Assembly (NCBI RefSeq): GCF_030817495.1
Contig: NZ_JAUSZK010000001.1
Coordinates: 62,001-126,000, forward strand
Source: Streptomyces sp. V3I7
GTDB lineage: Bacteria; Actinomycetota; Actinomycetes; Streptomycetales; Streptomycetaceae
Length of the DNA: 64,000 nucleotides
Direction of reading: 5' to 3'
In this document: positions 41,121 to 50,022 of the stretch, one piece after another
Position numbering within the stretch: position 1 is the first letter of the stretch
Layout of the letters: each line of letters begins with the position of its first letter
Position numbers and translations under genes: made by a program
The notes under the pieces: model-generated
Databases searched by the model: none
What the model was told of the DNA's origin: nothing
Seen by the model: the letters and a program-made list of their open reading frames with translations, nothing else

Positions 41121-41582
41121 ATGACCTCCGCCACCACCATGATGAACGCGGCGCTGCCCGCCGAGTACCGCGACCGGCTGATGCGCCTCGCGCGTGAGGC
41201 CTCCTTCGAGGCGGGGGCCCGCCTGTTCGAGGAGGGCCGGCTCGCGGACCGCTTCTGGATCGTGCGCACCGGCACGGTCGCTCTGGACCTGCACGTCCCC
41301 GGCCGCCGCCCCGCCGTCGTCGAGTCGATCGGCGCCGGCGAACTGGTCGGCTGGTCCTGGCACTTCCCGCCGTACGTATGGCACCTGGGCGCCGAGGCGA
41401 TGAGCCCGGTACGGGCCTGGGAGTTCGACGCCGAAGCCGTGCGCGCGCTCTGCGCCCAGCACGCCGAGTTCGGGCGGGCGATCGCGGTCTGGGTGGGCCG
41501 GGTGGTCGCCCAGCGGTTGCACGCCTCTCGGATCCGGCTGCTGGACCTGTACGGGCCGTACGGCAGCGGGAGCCCGCGATGA
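41121..41582 (+). CDS. Cyclic-nucleotide-binding (CAP_ED) domain protein
   Basis: The 153-residue protein is a single CRP-type beta-roll: LAREASFEAGARLFEEGRLA, DRFWIVRTGTVALDLHVPGR, then VVESIGAGELVGWSWHFPPY in place of the usual phosphate-binding GE-x-A-x. The C-helix QRLHASRIRLLDLYGPYG ends the protein; there is no helix-turn-helix. It may sense a ligand and regulate a partner. AAGGAG six bases before ATG 41121 fixes the start. It belongs to the universal-stress/alcohol-dehydrogenase cluster. Similar proteins in dormancy regulons respond to redox or oxygen, which is inference here. Confidence 0.82.
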   Translation: MTSATTMMNAALPAEYRDRLMRLAREASFEAGARLFEEGRLADRFWIVRTGTVALDLHVPGRRPAVVESIGAGELVGWSWHFPPYVWHLGAEAMSPVRAWEFDAEAVRALCAQHAEFGRAIAVWVGRVVAQRLHASRIRLLDLYGPYGSGSPR

Positions 41583-41951
41583 GGACCGACGGCGACGAGG
41601 ACTGCCTGCTCGGTAGCCCGCACCGAGCGAGCGAGGTGATGGCGCGTGCCGTTCGGGGCCGGCGGTGTGCGGCGGATGTTCGGCCGGCGGTGTGCGGCGG
41701 ATGTTCGGCCAGGGGCCAGGGCCGTGGCCAGTGCGGTCTACGCCGACAGGGCGGCGACGCTCGCACTCCTCGCCTGCACCACCGCCGCGACGCGTCGGGC
41801 CGCCGTGCGCGAGATTCGTCGCGGCATCATGTTCGGCGAACCACCACCCGCCCACGGACGCGACGCGGTCGGCCCGGCAGCACTCCGGGCATTCAACCTG
41901 CTCAGTGCGGAGGTGCGGCGATGCGGCGATGCGGCGGTGCGCGGCGCTGCG
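41579..41951 (+). other. Coding-like stretch of uncertain status
   Basis: An ATG at 41579 overlaps the cNMP gene stop (ATGA), but that frame decays at the 25-bp repeats. In another frame, after the repeats, AVASAVYADRAATLALLACT and AVREIRRGIMFGEPPPAHGR have streptomycete-like codon use up to the USP stop at 41953. This could be a small gene interrupted by repeat expansion or a remnant; I recognise no family. Confidence 0.25.
41657..41706. repeat. Two perfect 25-bp tandem repeats
   Basis: The unit GGCCGGCGGTGTGCGGCGGA followed by TGTTC occurs twice head to tail and the next four bases start a third copy. It lies inside an open frame with uncertain coding status. Confidence 0.9.
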
Positions 41952-41952
41952 G

Positions 41953-42834
41953 TCAGGGCGGTTCCGGTACGACGGCCACCGGGCACTCGGCGTGGTGCAG
42001 CACCGCGTGGGCGGTACGGCCCAGGCGCGGGCCGAGGGGCGCGCGGCGGCGCCGGGTGCCGAGGACGAGCAGGTCGGCCTCGCGGGAGGCTGCGCCAAGG
42101 GCGTCGCGGGCGTGGCCCTCGACGGTGCGCCGGCGCACCTCCAGGTCTGGCGGTACGTCCCGCAGGGCGTCCTCCAGCAGTTCGGCGGCCTGTTGCTGTC
42201 TGAGCGGCTCGGGCTCACCGGCGAGCAGCGCGTGCCGGGTGGTCACCTGCGCGGGGCGCCGCCAGGCCCGTACGGCGTCCAGCGGCACTCCGCGCAGGGC
42301 GGCCTCCTCGACGGCGAACCGTACGGCGGCCGTGCCCGCGGGCCTGTCGCCGACGCCGAGGACGACCGGGCGCCGCGACACCGGGCGGGCCGTGCTGTCG
42401 TGGGTGCCGCGCACCACGATCACCGGGCAGTGTGCGTGCCCGGCGACCGTCAGGCTGACGGATCCGAGGAGTACCTCCGCGACCTCGCCGCGGCCGCGGG
42501 AGCCCACCACCACGGCGAGCGCGGTGCCGCTCTCCTGGATCAGGCCCTGGTCCGGCTCCGAGGGCAGGACGCCGGTGGTGACCTTCACGCCGGGGCGGCG
42601 TCGCTGGGCGCGCTGCTCGGCGGTGCCGACGACGTCCCGGGCCATCACCTCCTCCAGCGGCCTGCCCGTCTCCTGGGCGAGCAGGGCGCCTTCGTAGCGC
42701 TCCCAGAGCGAGGCGTACACGATCCGGAGCGGTGCTCCGCGCAGCTCGGCCTCGTCGGCCGCCCAGTCCACGGCCCGCAGGCTCATCTCGGATCCGTCGA
42801 CGCCGACGACGATCGGTAGGTCCATCGCGCTCAC
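41953..42834 (-). CDS. Universal stress protein with two USP domains
   Basis: The 293-residue protein contains two tandem USP units. The first has PIVVGVDGSEMSLRAVDWAA and the ATP-binding loop VVVGSRGRGEVAEVLLGSVS; the second has PVVLGVGDRPAGTAAVRFAV and ends VLGTRRRRAPLGPRLGRTAH, where the G-x-x-G ATP loop is partly degenerate. Tandem USPs are typical members of actinobacterial hypoxia and stationary-phase regulons. The start is GTG 42834 or ATG 42825. Together with the neighbouring DUF1876, adh, HAD and cNMP genes it marks a dormancy-type cluster. Confidence 0.88.
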   Translation of the reverse strand: MSAMDLPIVVGVDGSEMSLRAVDWAADEAELRGAPLRIVYASLWERYEGALLAQETGRPLEEVMARDVVGTAEQRAQRRRPGVKVTTGVLPSEPDQGLIQESGTALAVVVGSRGRGEVAEVLLGSVSLTVAGHAHCPVIVVRGTHDSTARPVSRRPVVLGVGDRPAGTAAVRFAVEEAALRGVPLDAVRAWRRPAQVTTRHALLAGEPEPLRQQQAAELLEDALRDVPPDLEVRRRTVEGHARDALGAASREADLLVLGTRRRRAPLGPRLGRTAHAVLHHAECPVAVVPEPP

Positions 42835-43103
42835 CGTTCCCTGCCACGGCCGAAAGGCGTCCTGCTTCCTGCCTCCCGTTTCCTGCCTCCTGACACCGGA
42901 CGAGTGATCCGTTTCCAGCGTGGTGACACGGGGCTCATGGGGTCAAGGGCCGACAGGTTCGTGCCCAGGACCGACCCGCACCCGTCTTCGTCGGCGCCGG
43001 CAGTGAGTGGGGGCGGTGGGCCCTGGTCCGCACAAGAGGCGAGATCGGCGTGCGCCGCCACGGCGGCCGGATGTAGATCGGTGTGTCCGCCTCTGGAGAG
43101 GCC

Positions 43104-44063
43104 TCACTTGTAGAGGGCGGCCTGGATCTTCCTGTCGTTCATGCTGCTCTTGTCGTACCAGTAGAAGCCGGTGTCGATGGACTTGGGGACGCTCTTGCCG
43201 TCGATCGCCTCCATGGCGGCCCTGACGACCTCCCGGCCGATCCCCATCGGGTTCTGGGTAACGGCCCCGGCCTCCAGGCCACTTGAGATGGCGTCGATCT
43301 GCGCCTGTCCGGAGTCGAAGCCGACGATCCTGATGCCCTTCCTGCGGCTCTCCTTGACGCCGTTGATGACGCCGATGGCCGAGCCTTCGTTGGAGCCGTA
43401 GATTCCGTCGATGTCGGGGTTGGAGGTGATGATCGACTTGGTGATGTCGGCGGACTTGATCTGGTCGCCTCCGCCGTACTGCGGGTGGAGGAGCTTGATC
43501 CCGGGGGCGTTCTTCTTCATCCACTCCATGAAGCCGTCCCGGCGGTCGATGCCGGAGCGGCTGGTCTGGTCGTGGACGACCATGGCCACCTTGCCCTTGC
43601 CGCCGAGGAGTTGGGCCATGTGCTTGGCCGCTTCCGCGGCGGCGGCCTTGTTGTCGGTCGCAGCGGTGGTGACGGGGATGTCGGACTCGACTCCCGAGTC
43701 GAAGGCGACGACCGGGATGTGCTGGGACTTGGCCTGTTCGAGCAGCGGGGCGGAGGCCTTGCTGTCCAGTGCGGCGAAGCCGATGGCGTCGGGGCTCTTG
43801 GCCAGGGCGTTGGAGAGCATGTTGGTCTGCTGCTCCACGTCCGCCTCGGTGGGCGGCCCGACGAACGTGATCGTCGCCCCTTCCTTCGCGGCCTCCTGTT
43901 CGGCGCCCTTCTTCACCGACTGCCAGAACTGCTGCTGGAAACCCTTGGAAACGATGGCTATGCGCGGCTTGCCGCCGTCGGCGCCGTCGGAGGAATTGCA
44001 CGCGGTCAGCGCGAGGGGCATGGCGGCTGCCACGAGGACCGCCCCGGCTCGTCGTGAGTTCAT
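43104..44063 (-). CDS. Sugar ABC transporter substrate-binding lipoprotein
   Basis: The 319-residue protein starts with MNSRRAGAVLVAAAMPLALT then AC, a lipoprotein signal with lipobox LTAC and Cys22 as anchor. The body is a ribose-type (cluster B) binding protein: RIAIVSKGFQQQFWQSVKKG, AIGFAALDSKASAPLLEQAK, HIPVVAFDSGVESDIPVTTA, and DIDGIYGSNEGSAIGVINGV. AAGGAG lies upstream of ATG 44063. It is the last of three importer genes (ATPase, permease, binding protein) and captures the sugar outside the membrane. The locus is governed by LacI. Confidence 0.9.
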   Translation of the reverse strand: MNSRRAGAVLVAAAMPLALTACNSSDGADGGKPRIAIVSKGFQQQFWQSVKKGAEQEAAKEGATITFVGPPTEADVEQQTNMLSNALAKSPDAIGFAALDSKASAPLLEQAKSQHIPVVAFDSGVESDIPVTTAATDNKAAAAEAAKHMAQLLGGKGKVAMVVHDQTSRSGIDRRDGFMEWMKKNAPGIKLLHPQYGGGDQIKSADITKSIITSNPDIDGIYGSNEGSAIGVINGVKESRRKGIRIVGFDSGQAQIDAISSGLEAGAVTQNPMGIGREVVRAAMEAIDGKSVPKSIDTGFYWYDKSSMNDRKIQAALYK

Positions 44064-44107
44064 GCGGCTCGACTCCTTGTCGCGGGTTGTCACTGCTTCA
44101 TGAGCGA

Positions 44108-44155
44108 TTGAGCGGACGACCGGTTGAGCGGGCGACCGGTTGAGCGGATGGCCGG
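44108..44155. repeat. Three 16-bp tandem repeats in the importer operon
   Basis: The unit TTGAGCGGRCGACCGG repeats three times (last copy TTGAGCGGATGGCCGG) between the permease and binding-protein genes, followed by two GTGTGGGCCG units. It may form RNA structure that sets the higher expression of the binding protein. Confidence 0.85.
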
Positions 44156-44227
44156 TCGGCCGGTGTTGGCCGATTGACCGGTGTGGGCCGGTGTGGGCCG
44201 GTCGAGCGCATCGACGTGCGGGTCGAG

Positions 44228-45259
44228 TCACGCGGCTCGCTTGCGCATCATGTCGGCGTAGACGGCGACGAGGATGACGCAGCCCAGGATCACGTCCTGC
44301 CACTCCTGCGGGATGGACATGATCTGGAGACCGTTGTTCAGCACGGAGATGATGAGCGCGCCGATGACCGTGCCGACCAGCGATCCCTTGCCGCCGGTCA
44401 GCGAGGTGCCGCCGATGACGACCGCGGCGATCGCCTGGAGTTCGTACCCCATGCCGGTCGCGGGCTGCGCCGATCCCAGGCGGGCCGAGATCATCACCCC
44501 GGCGAGCCCGATGAACAGGCCGGCGAGCGTGTAGACCACGATCTTCCACTTGCGGACGTCGATGCCGGAGAGCGCGGTCGCCTCCTCGTTGCTGCCGATC
44601 GCGTACGTGTACCGGCCGAGGGTCGTCTTGTTCAGGACGACACCGGCGATGACGGCGACGACGACGAGGATGACGACGGCGTTGGGGAAGTCGGCACCCG
44701 GGATCAGGTTGCCCGTCGAAATCCTGGTGTAGCCCGGCGCGTTGGTGAAGTAGATCGGCGCACTGTGGGAGATGACCAGGGCGAGGCCCTGGGCGACCAG
44801 CATCATCGCGAGGGTCGCGATGAACGGCGGAATGCGCAGCAGCGCGACGTTCAGGCCGTTGACCAGTCCGATCAGGCCGCCGAACAGGATCGCGCCGAGC
44901 ACGCCGACAGGCAGCGGCAGTCCCATCCTGACGATGAACGCGCCCGACATGACCGCGCACAGCGCCATGCCGGTGCCGATGGAGAGGTCGATGCCGCCGG
45001 TGATGATCACGAAGGTGGTGCCGACCGAGAGCAGCCCGATCACCACGGTGGAGAACAGGACGTTGGTGATGTTGCCGTAGGTGAAGAAGTCGCCGCTCGC
45101 CAGGGAGAAGAACGCGACGATGACGATCAGGCCGGCGAAGGCGAGGAGTTGTTGCAGGCGGTCCCGGGCGGCGGCGCCGAGTCCGCCTGATGTGCGTTCT
45201 CCCGCTGGTGCGTGGGCGGCTTTCGTCACGGTGTCCGCCGGTGCCTTGAGAGTGGTCAC
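44228..45259 (-). CDS. Ribose-type sugar ABC transporter permease
   Basis: The 343-residue membrane protein matches RbsC-like permeases: VGTTFVIITGGIDLSIGTGM, NGLNVALLRIPPFIATLAMM, YAIGSNEEATALSGIDVRKW (EAA-like loop that contacts the ATPase), and AAVVIGGTSLTGGKGSLVGT. About nine to ten helices are visible after a polar N-terminus. GGGAGG upstream of GTG 45259 fixes the start. It lies 61 bp after the ATPase gene and forms the channel of the importer. Confidence 0.9.
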   Translation of the reverse strand: MTTLKAPADTVTKAAHAPAGERTSGGLGAAARDRLQQLLAFAGLIVIVAFFSLASGDFFTYGNITNVLFSTVVIGLLSVGTTFVIITGGIDLSIGTGMALCAVMSGAFIVRMGLPLPVGVLGAILFGGLIGLVNGLNVALLRIPPFIATLAMMLVAQGLALVISHSAPIYFTNAPGYTRISTGNLIPGADFPNAVVILVVVAVIAGVVLNKTTLGRYTYAIGSNEEATALSGIDVRKWKIVVYTLAGLFIGLAGVMISARLGSAQPATGMGYELQAIAAVVIGGTSLTGGKGSLVGTVIGALIISVLNNGLQIMSIPQEWQDVILGCVILVAVYADMMRKRAA

Positions 45260-45320
45260 GGTCGTCCTCCCTGGGGGCTGCCCAGACAATCGCTCGGGTA
45301 TCGGTGGGGTGCCGGGGTCC

Positions 45321-46904
45321 TCAAGGGGCGGCTGCCTCGGTCGCGTCAGCGGCATGGGCGCCGTCGGCGCCGCTGCTTCGCAGGGTCGCGTAGTGCATCA
45401 CGTTCTCCTGAGTGGCCTCGTCCGCGTCCAGCACGCCGGTGACGCGGCCCTCGCTCATCACCACGATCCGGTGGGAGAGGCGTAGCACCTCCGGGAGTTC
45501 GGAGGAGATGACGATGATCGACTTTCCCTGGGCCGCCAGTTCGTTGAGCACGCGGTAGATCTCCTCCTTCGCACCGACGTCGATGCCGCGTGTCGGTTCG
45601 TCGAAGATCAGTACGTCGCAGTCCTTGACCAGCCACTTGGCGATCACCACCTTCTGCTGGTTGCCACCGGAGAGGTTCTTCGCGGCCTGTCGGAGGGACG
45701 GCGTCCTGATCCTCAGGGAGGTGACCAGTTCGGCGGACTTCGCGCGCATCGCCCGGTCGTTGACGAAGCCGCCGACGGAGAACAGTTCGCCCATCGAGCT
45801 GAGGGCGATGTTGCTGTTCACGTCCTGTTCGAGCAGCAGCCCGAGGCTCTTGCGGTCCTCGGAGAGGTAGCCGATCCGGTGCTTGGCCGCCTCGGCGGGA
45901 CTGCCGATCCGTACGGCCTTGCCGCGCAGTTCGATGGTCCCCGAGTCGATCCGGTCCGCGCCGACGAGGGCCCGCGCGACCTCGGTGCGGCCCGCTCCCA
46001 TGAGGCCGGCGAAGCCGAGGATCTCGCCCTCGCGCAGCTCGAAGGACGCGTCCCGCAGCAGCGACTTGGTGGACAACCCCCGTACGGACAGGGCCACTTC
46101 ACGGTCGCCGCGGACCCCTTCCGGCCGCGCCTCCCTGGTCAGCTCCCGCCCCACCATCATGGAGATGACCTCCTTCATGGTGGTGGCCTCGGTGTCGACG
46201 GTGCCGATGTAGCGGCCGTCCCGGATGACCGTGATCCGGTCGGTGACGGCCTTCAACTCGTCCATGCGGTGCGAGATGTAGATGACGCCGGTGTCCTCGC
46301 GGACGAACCGGCGGATCAGTCCGTGCAGCGTCGCGACCTCGGCGTCGTTGAGCGCGGCGGTCGGCTCGTCCATGATCAGCACCTTGGGGTCGTACGACAG
46401 CGCCTTGGCGATCTCCACCATCTGCTGTTGCGCGACGGTCAGGTTGCCGACCAACGCTCCTACGTCCAAGGGGAGTTCCAGCCGGTCGATCAGATCCCGC
46501 GCCTTGGCGTTCAGGGCCCGCTCGTCGAGCAGGAACCCGAACCTCCTGACCGACGGTTCGCGTCCGATGAAGATGTTCTGGGCCACCGTGAGGTCCGGCA
46601 TCAGGTTGAACTCCTGATGGATGATGCTGATGCCCAACTCCAGTGCCTGTTTGGGGCTCGTGGGGCGCAGCGGTTCACCGCAGAGCCGGAAGTGCCCGGT
46701 GTCGGGGGCGTGGATGCCCGACAGCAGCTTCATCAGCGTGGACTTGCCGGCGCCGTTCTCCCCCACCAGCGCCAGCACTTCACCACAGCGCAGGTCCAGC
46801 CGCATGTCCGACAGGGCCTGGACACCGGGGAAGCTCTTGCTGACGCCCTCCAGCTCCAGCAGCGGTGTGGCGCTCGTGGTCCGCTCCGCCCGCAGTGCGG
46901 TCAT
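45321..46904 (-). CDS. Sugar ABC transporter ATPase with two nucleotide-binding domains
   Basis: The 527-residue protein is a double ATPase of the RbsA/XylG type. Domain 1 has VLALVGENGAGKSTLMKLLS (Walker A), NLTVAQQQMVEIAKALSYDP (LSGGQ variant LTVAQQQ) and VLIMDEPTAALNDAEVATLH (Walker B). Domain 2 has the degenerate P-loop ILGFAGLMGAGRTEVARALV, the signature KNLSGGNQQKVVIAKWLVKD and VLIFDEPTRGIDVGAKEEIY. It powers import of the sugar through the permease at 44228. GGAGG five bases before ATG 46904 fixes the start. A perfect LacI palindrome lies about 52 bp upstream. Confidence 0.92.
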   Translation of the reverse strand: MTALRAERTTSATPLLELEGVSKSFPGVQALSDMRLDLRCGEVLALVGENGAGKSTLMKLLSGIHAPDTGHFRLCGEPLRPTSPKQALELGISIIHQEFNLMPDLTVAQNIFIGREPSVRRFGFLLDERALNAKARDLIDRLELPLDVGALVGNLTVAQQQMVEIAKALSYDPKVLIMDEPTAALNDAEVATLHGLIRRFVREDTGVIYISHRMDELKAVTDRITVIRDGRYIGTVDTEATTMKEVISMMVGRELTREARPEGVRGDREVALSVRGLSTKSLLRDASFELREGEILGFAGLMGAGRTEVARALVGADRIDSGTIELRGKAVRIGSPAEAAKHRIGYLSEDRKSLGLLLEQDVNSNIALSSMGELFSVGGFVNDRAMRAKSAELVTSLRIRTPSLRQAAKNLSGGNQQKVVIAKWLVKDCDVLIFDEPTRGIDVGAKEEIYRVLNELAAQGKSIIVISSELPEVLRLSHRIVVMSEGRVTGVLDADEATQENVMHYATLRSSGADGAHAADATEAAAP

Positions 46905-46955
46905 GGCTACCTCCGCGTGGTGAGCCTCGGTGAGGACGACGCCGGCACGGCACCC

Positions 46956-46973
46956 CCAGAAATCGATTTCTGG
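46956..46973. promoter_or_regulatory. LacI-type operator of the importer operon
   Basis: CCAGAAATCGATTTCTGG is a perfect 18-bp palindrome in front of the ATPase gene. Its core GAAATCGATTTC recurs before the kinase gene at 48480, with the lacI gene between them. Confidence 0.85.
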
Positions 46974-47230
46974 CAGCGTAGGTGTGGCCATGTGAGGCGT
47001 CAACGGTTGGGGCGGGCTTTGTTGTTGGGGGCGACTGCGGCGCTGGACGAGGGCTGCGCGGGGGCGTGGACTGCACGCACCCTTCAGAAGCGGATACGGC
47101 GCCCTGCTCGACGTCGCCAATGCTGCGGTTCCTCGGCTCGGCTGCCACGCGGGCCAGAAGCTGCTGTGACTGTCGGTCGGCTGAAGCCCCTGTCCGGCGG
47201 GCGCGCGATAGGTTGCCCGCCACGACCGAG

Positions 47231-47400
47231 CTTGGACCCGTCGCGTGGCCTCCTGCCCCGATCAGGACCGAGAGGCTCGTCCTTCGCGAGCCCGAGGCCC
47301 GGGACCGTGCGGCGGTCATCGAGCTGCTGGCCTCGCCCGAGGTGGGCACGTACCTCGGTGGGGTCCTCGCTCACGCCGTCCGGCCGAGCTCGTGCCTGCC
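47231..47400 (+). pseudogene. GNAT acetyltransferase N-terminal remnant
   Basis: The plus strand encodes LGPVAWPPAPIRTERLVLRE, then PEARDRAAVIELLASPEVGT and YLGG, the usual start of RimJ/RimL-type acetyltransferases. A frameshift follows (the expected RRPAELVPAV is in another frame) and the acetyl-CoA-binding half is absent. It lies just upstream of lacI. Confidence 0.6.
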
Positions 47401-47471
47401 GTGCGCGCCCACCACTTGAGTCAGGCACCCCTGGCCGGTCCCGCCATACCCGGAGGTAGCCTCTGACCATC

Positions 47472-48440
47472 ATGGCAACCATCTACGAGGTCGCAGCTCT
47501 GGCCGGAGTGTCCCCGGCCACCGTTTCCCGTGTCCTCAACGGCGCCCCGGTGGGGCAGCCGTACGCCGACAAGGTCCGCAAGGCCGCCGCGACGCTGAAC
47601 TACAAGCCCAATCGCACGGCGCGTACGCTGCGTCGCCGCTCGGCGGAGGTGATCGCGCTGATCATCCCCGACATCGAGAACCCGTTCTTCACGGCGCTCG
47701 CCCGGGGCGTCGAGGACCGGGCGCAGGCGGAGGGGTACTCCGTCGTCCTGTGCAACACGGACGACCGGCACGACAAGGAAGCGAAGTACCTCGAGATCGC
47801 GCTGTCGGAGCACATGGCCGGCGTCATCCTCGCGCCCGCGTCGGACCGGACCAGCCTCGACACCGTGACGGCGCGGAAGACGCCGGTGGTGGTCGTCGAC
47901 CGGACCGCGCACCACAACGACGTCGACGCCGTGGTGGTGGACAACGCGGCGGGCGGCCGGACCGCGGCCACGGCCCTGTACGAGCAGGGCTTCTCGCTGG
48001 TCGCGTGCATCACGGGCCCGTCGGACGTGGAGACGGCCGAGCAGCGCGCCGCCGGCTGGCGCGAGGTCTTCACGGCGCGCACCCCCGAGGCGATACCCGA
48101 CGACTATCTGCGCTTCGCCGACTACCGTGTCGACGGGGGCTTCGCCGCCATGGCCGACCTGATGCGGCTCCCCGAGCCGCCGGACGCGGTGTTCGTGGCC
48201 AACAACCTGATGTCGCTGGGCGCGTTGCACTGCCTGGCCGAGCTCGACCAGGCTCCGCCGGCCATCGGCATGGTCGCGTTCGGCGACCTGCCGCTCGGCA
48301 TTCCGGCTCCGGCGGGCGTCTCGGTCATCCACCATCCGGCCCGCGAGATCGGGGTGGTCGCGGCGCGCCTCCTGATCGAGCGCATCGCAGGCGACACCCA
48401 GCCGAGCCGGACGGTCGTACTCCCGACCAGCCTCGACTGA
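47472..48440 (+). CDS. LacI-family transcriptional regulator of the sugar locus
   Basis: The 322-residue repressor begins with the LacI DNA-binding domain MATIYEVAALAGVSPATVSR and hinge KAAATLNYKPNRTARTLRRR. A periplasmic-binding-like sugar domain follows: VIALIIPDIENPFFTALARG, HMAGVILAPASDRTSLDTVT, TPVVVVDRTAHHNDVDAVVV, and GMVAFGDLPLGIPAPAGVSV. The gene lies between the two LacI-type palindromes (46956 and 48480), so it very likely represses both the importer operon and the kinase-isomerase operon until its sugar binds. The ATG at 47472 is the standard start of the family. Confidence 0.9.
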   Translation: MATIYEVAALAGVSPATVSRVLNGAPVGQPYADKVRKAAATLNYKPNRTARTLRRRSAEVIALIIPDIENPFFTALARGVEDRAQAEGYSVVLCNTDDRHDKEAKYLEIALSEHMAGVILAPASDRTSLDTVTARKTPVVVVDRTAHHNDVDAVVVDNAAGGRTAATALYEQGFSLVACITGPSDVETAEQRAAGWREVFTARTPEAIPDDYLRFADYRVDGGFAAMADLMRLPEPPDAVFVANNLMSLGALHCLAELDQAPPAIGMVAFGDLPLGIPAPAGVSVIHHPAREIGVVAARLLIERIAGDTQPSRTVVLPTSLD

Positions 48441-48479
48441 GCTTCCCCAACACCCTGCAACCTCGGGTCTATTGACTGA

Positions 48480-48491
48480 GAAATCGATTTC
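48480..48491. promoter_or_regulatory. LacI-type operator before the kinase gene
   Basis: GAAATCGATTTC, flanked by CTGA and TGTCAG, matches the core of the palindrome at 46956-46973. It lies 17 bp before the kinase ATG. Confidence 0.82.
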
Positions 48492-48507
48492 TGTCAGCCT
48501 GCCGGGC

Positions 48508-49986
48508 ATGACGGTCCCAGCGGTTATCGGCGTGGACATCGGCACCTCCAGCAGCAAGGGCGTGCTCGTCGCCCTCGACGGTCACGTGCTCCGCACCGCC
48601 ACCCGGCAGCATGCGGTCCAGCGGCCCCACCCGGGCTGGGTCGAGATGGACGCCGAGACGTGGTGGCAGGAGTTCCTCCAGCTCAGCCGGGAACTGCTCG
48701 AACAGGCCGCCGCGGAGGTCGTCGCCGTCGGGGTGAGCGGCATGGGCCCGTGCGTGCTGCTGACCGATGAGGCGGGGGTGCCGCTGCGTCCCGCGATCCT
48801 CTACGGCATCGACACCCGCGCGACGCCGCAAATGACCCGCCTGGACGAGGAGTTGGGGGCGGAGGAGATTCTGCGCCGGTGCGGTTCGGCGCTGTCCACG
48901 CAGGCGGCCGGGGCCAAGGTCTCCTGGGTCGCCGACAACGAACCCGAGGTCTTCGCCCGGGCCCGGCGCCTGTTCATGCCGAGTTCCTGGCTGGTGCACA
49001 AACTGACGGGCGCCTACGTCCTGGACCAGCACTCCGCCAGCCAGTGCACCCCGCTCTACGACACGCGGAGCCGCGAGTGGTACCGGCCCTGGGCCGATCT
49101 GATCGCGCCCGGTCTGGAACTGCCGCCCCTGCGCTGGCCGGGTGAGGTCGCCGGGGTCGTCAGCCGCGAGGCCGCCGCCTTCACCGGGCTCCCCGCAGGC
49201 ATTCCGGTGATCACCGGCACCATCGACGCCTGGGCCGAGGCGATCAGTGTCGGCGCGCAGGGCGTGGGCGACCTGATGCTCATGTACGGCACCACCATGT
49301 TCCTGGTGAACACCGTCCCCGAGCTGGTGACCAGCCCCTGCCTGTGGGGGACGGTCGGCGCGCTGCCCGACACCCGCAACCTCGCGGGCGGCATGGCCAC
49401 GTCCGGCGCCATCACCGGCTGGCTGCGCGATCTCTTCGGCGCCTCCAACTACACCTCGCTGCTGCAACTGGCCGAGCGCTCGGGCCCCGGCGCGAACGGC
49501 CTGCTCATGCTGCCGTACTTCGCGGGCGAGCGGACCCCGGTCATGGATCCCGACGCACGCGGCATCATCGCCGGTCTCACCCTCTCCCACACGCGCGGTG
49601 ACCTGTACCGCGCGGCGCTGGAGGCGACCGGGTTCGGCGTCCGTCACAACATCGCGGCCATCGAGGACGCCGGTGGCGACGTACGCCGTGTCGTCGCCGT
49701 CGGGGGCGGCGCGCAGGGGTTGCTGTGGACGCAGATCGTCTCCGACATCACCGGGCGCCCGCAGGAGATCCCCTCCCAGACGATCGGCGCGAGCTACGGC
49801 GGTGCCTTCCTGGCGGCGCAGACGGTCGGCGCGTTCTCCATCGAGGACTGGAACCCGGTCAAGGAGATCCGCGAGCCGAACCCGCAACTGACCGAGCGGT
49901 ACGACGAGTTCTACGCGGCCTACCTCGACCTCTACACCAGCACCCGCACCATCGCCCACACCCTCGCGGCCCACCAGGAGCGCTGA
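48508..49986 (+). CDS. FGGY-family carbohydrate kinase, xylulokinase-like
   Basis: The 492-residue protein shows the ASKHA kinase layout: AVIGVDIGTSSSKGVLVALD (phosphate-1), VVAVGVSGMGPCVLLTDEAG, the FGGY-type substrate region GIPVITGTIDAWAEAISVGA, and the adenosine motif VRRVVAVGGGAQGLLWTQIV. The Cys/Gly-containing signature TLSHTRGDLYRAALEATGFG lies near the end. It would phosphorylate a ketose made by the adjacent isomerase; xylulokinase or fuculokinase-like activity both fit. ATG 48508 is preferred over a TTG at 48472 that overlaps the operator. It is the first gene of the plus-strand operon. Confidence 0.87.
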   Translation: MTVPAVIGVDIGTSSSKGVLVALDGHVLRTATRQHAVQRPHPGWVEMDAETWWQEFLQLSRELLEQAAAEVVAVGVSGMGPCVLLTDEAGVPLRPAILYGIDTRATPQMTRLDEELGAEEILRRCGSALSTQAAGAKVSWVADNEPEVFARARRLFMPSSWLVHKLTGAYVLDQHSASQCTPLYDTRSREWYRPWADLIAPGLELPPLRWPGEVAGVVSREAAAFTGLPAGIPVITGTIDAWAEAISVGAQGVGDLMLMYGTTMFLVNTVPELVTSPCLWGTVGALPDTRNLAGGMATSGAITGWLRDLFGASNYTSLLQLAERSGPGANGLLMLPYFAGERTPVMDPDARGIIAGLTLSHTRGDLYRAALEATGFGVRHNIAAIEDAGGDVRRVVAVGGGAQGLLWTQIVSDITGRPQEIPSQTIGASYGGAFLAAQTVGAFSIEDWNPVKEIREPNPQLTERYDEFYAAYLDLYTSTRTIAHTLAAHQER

Positions 49987-50022
49987 ACTCCACCGCTCTG
50001 TTGCCCTCTAAGGAGTCGCCCG

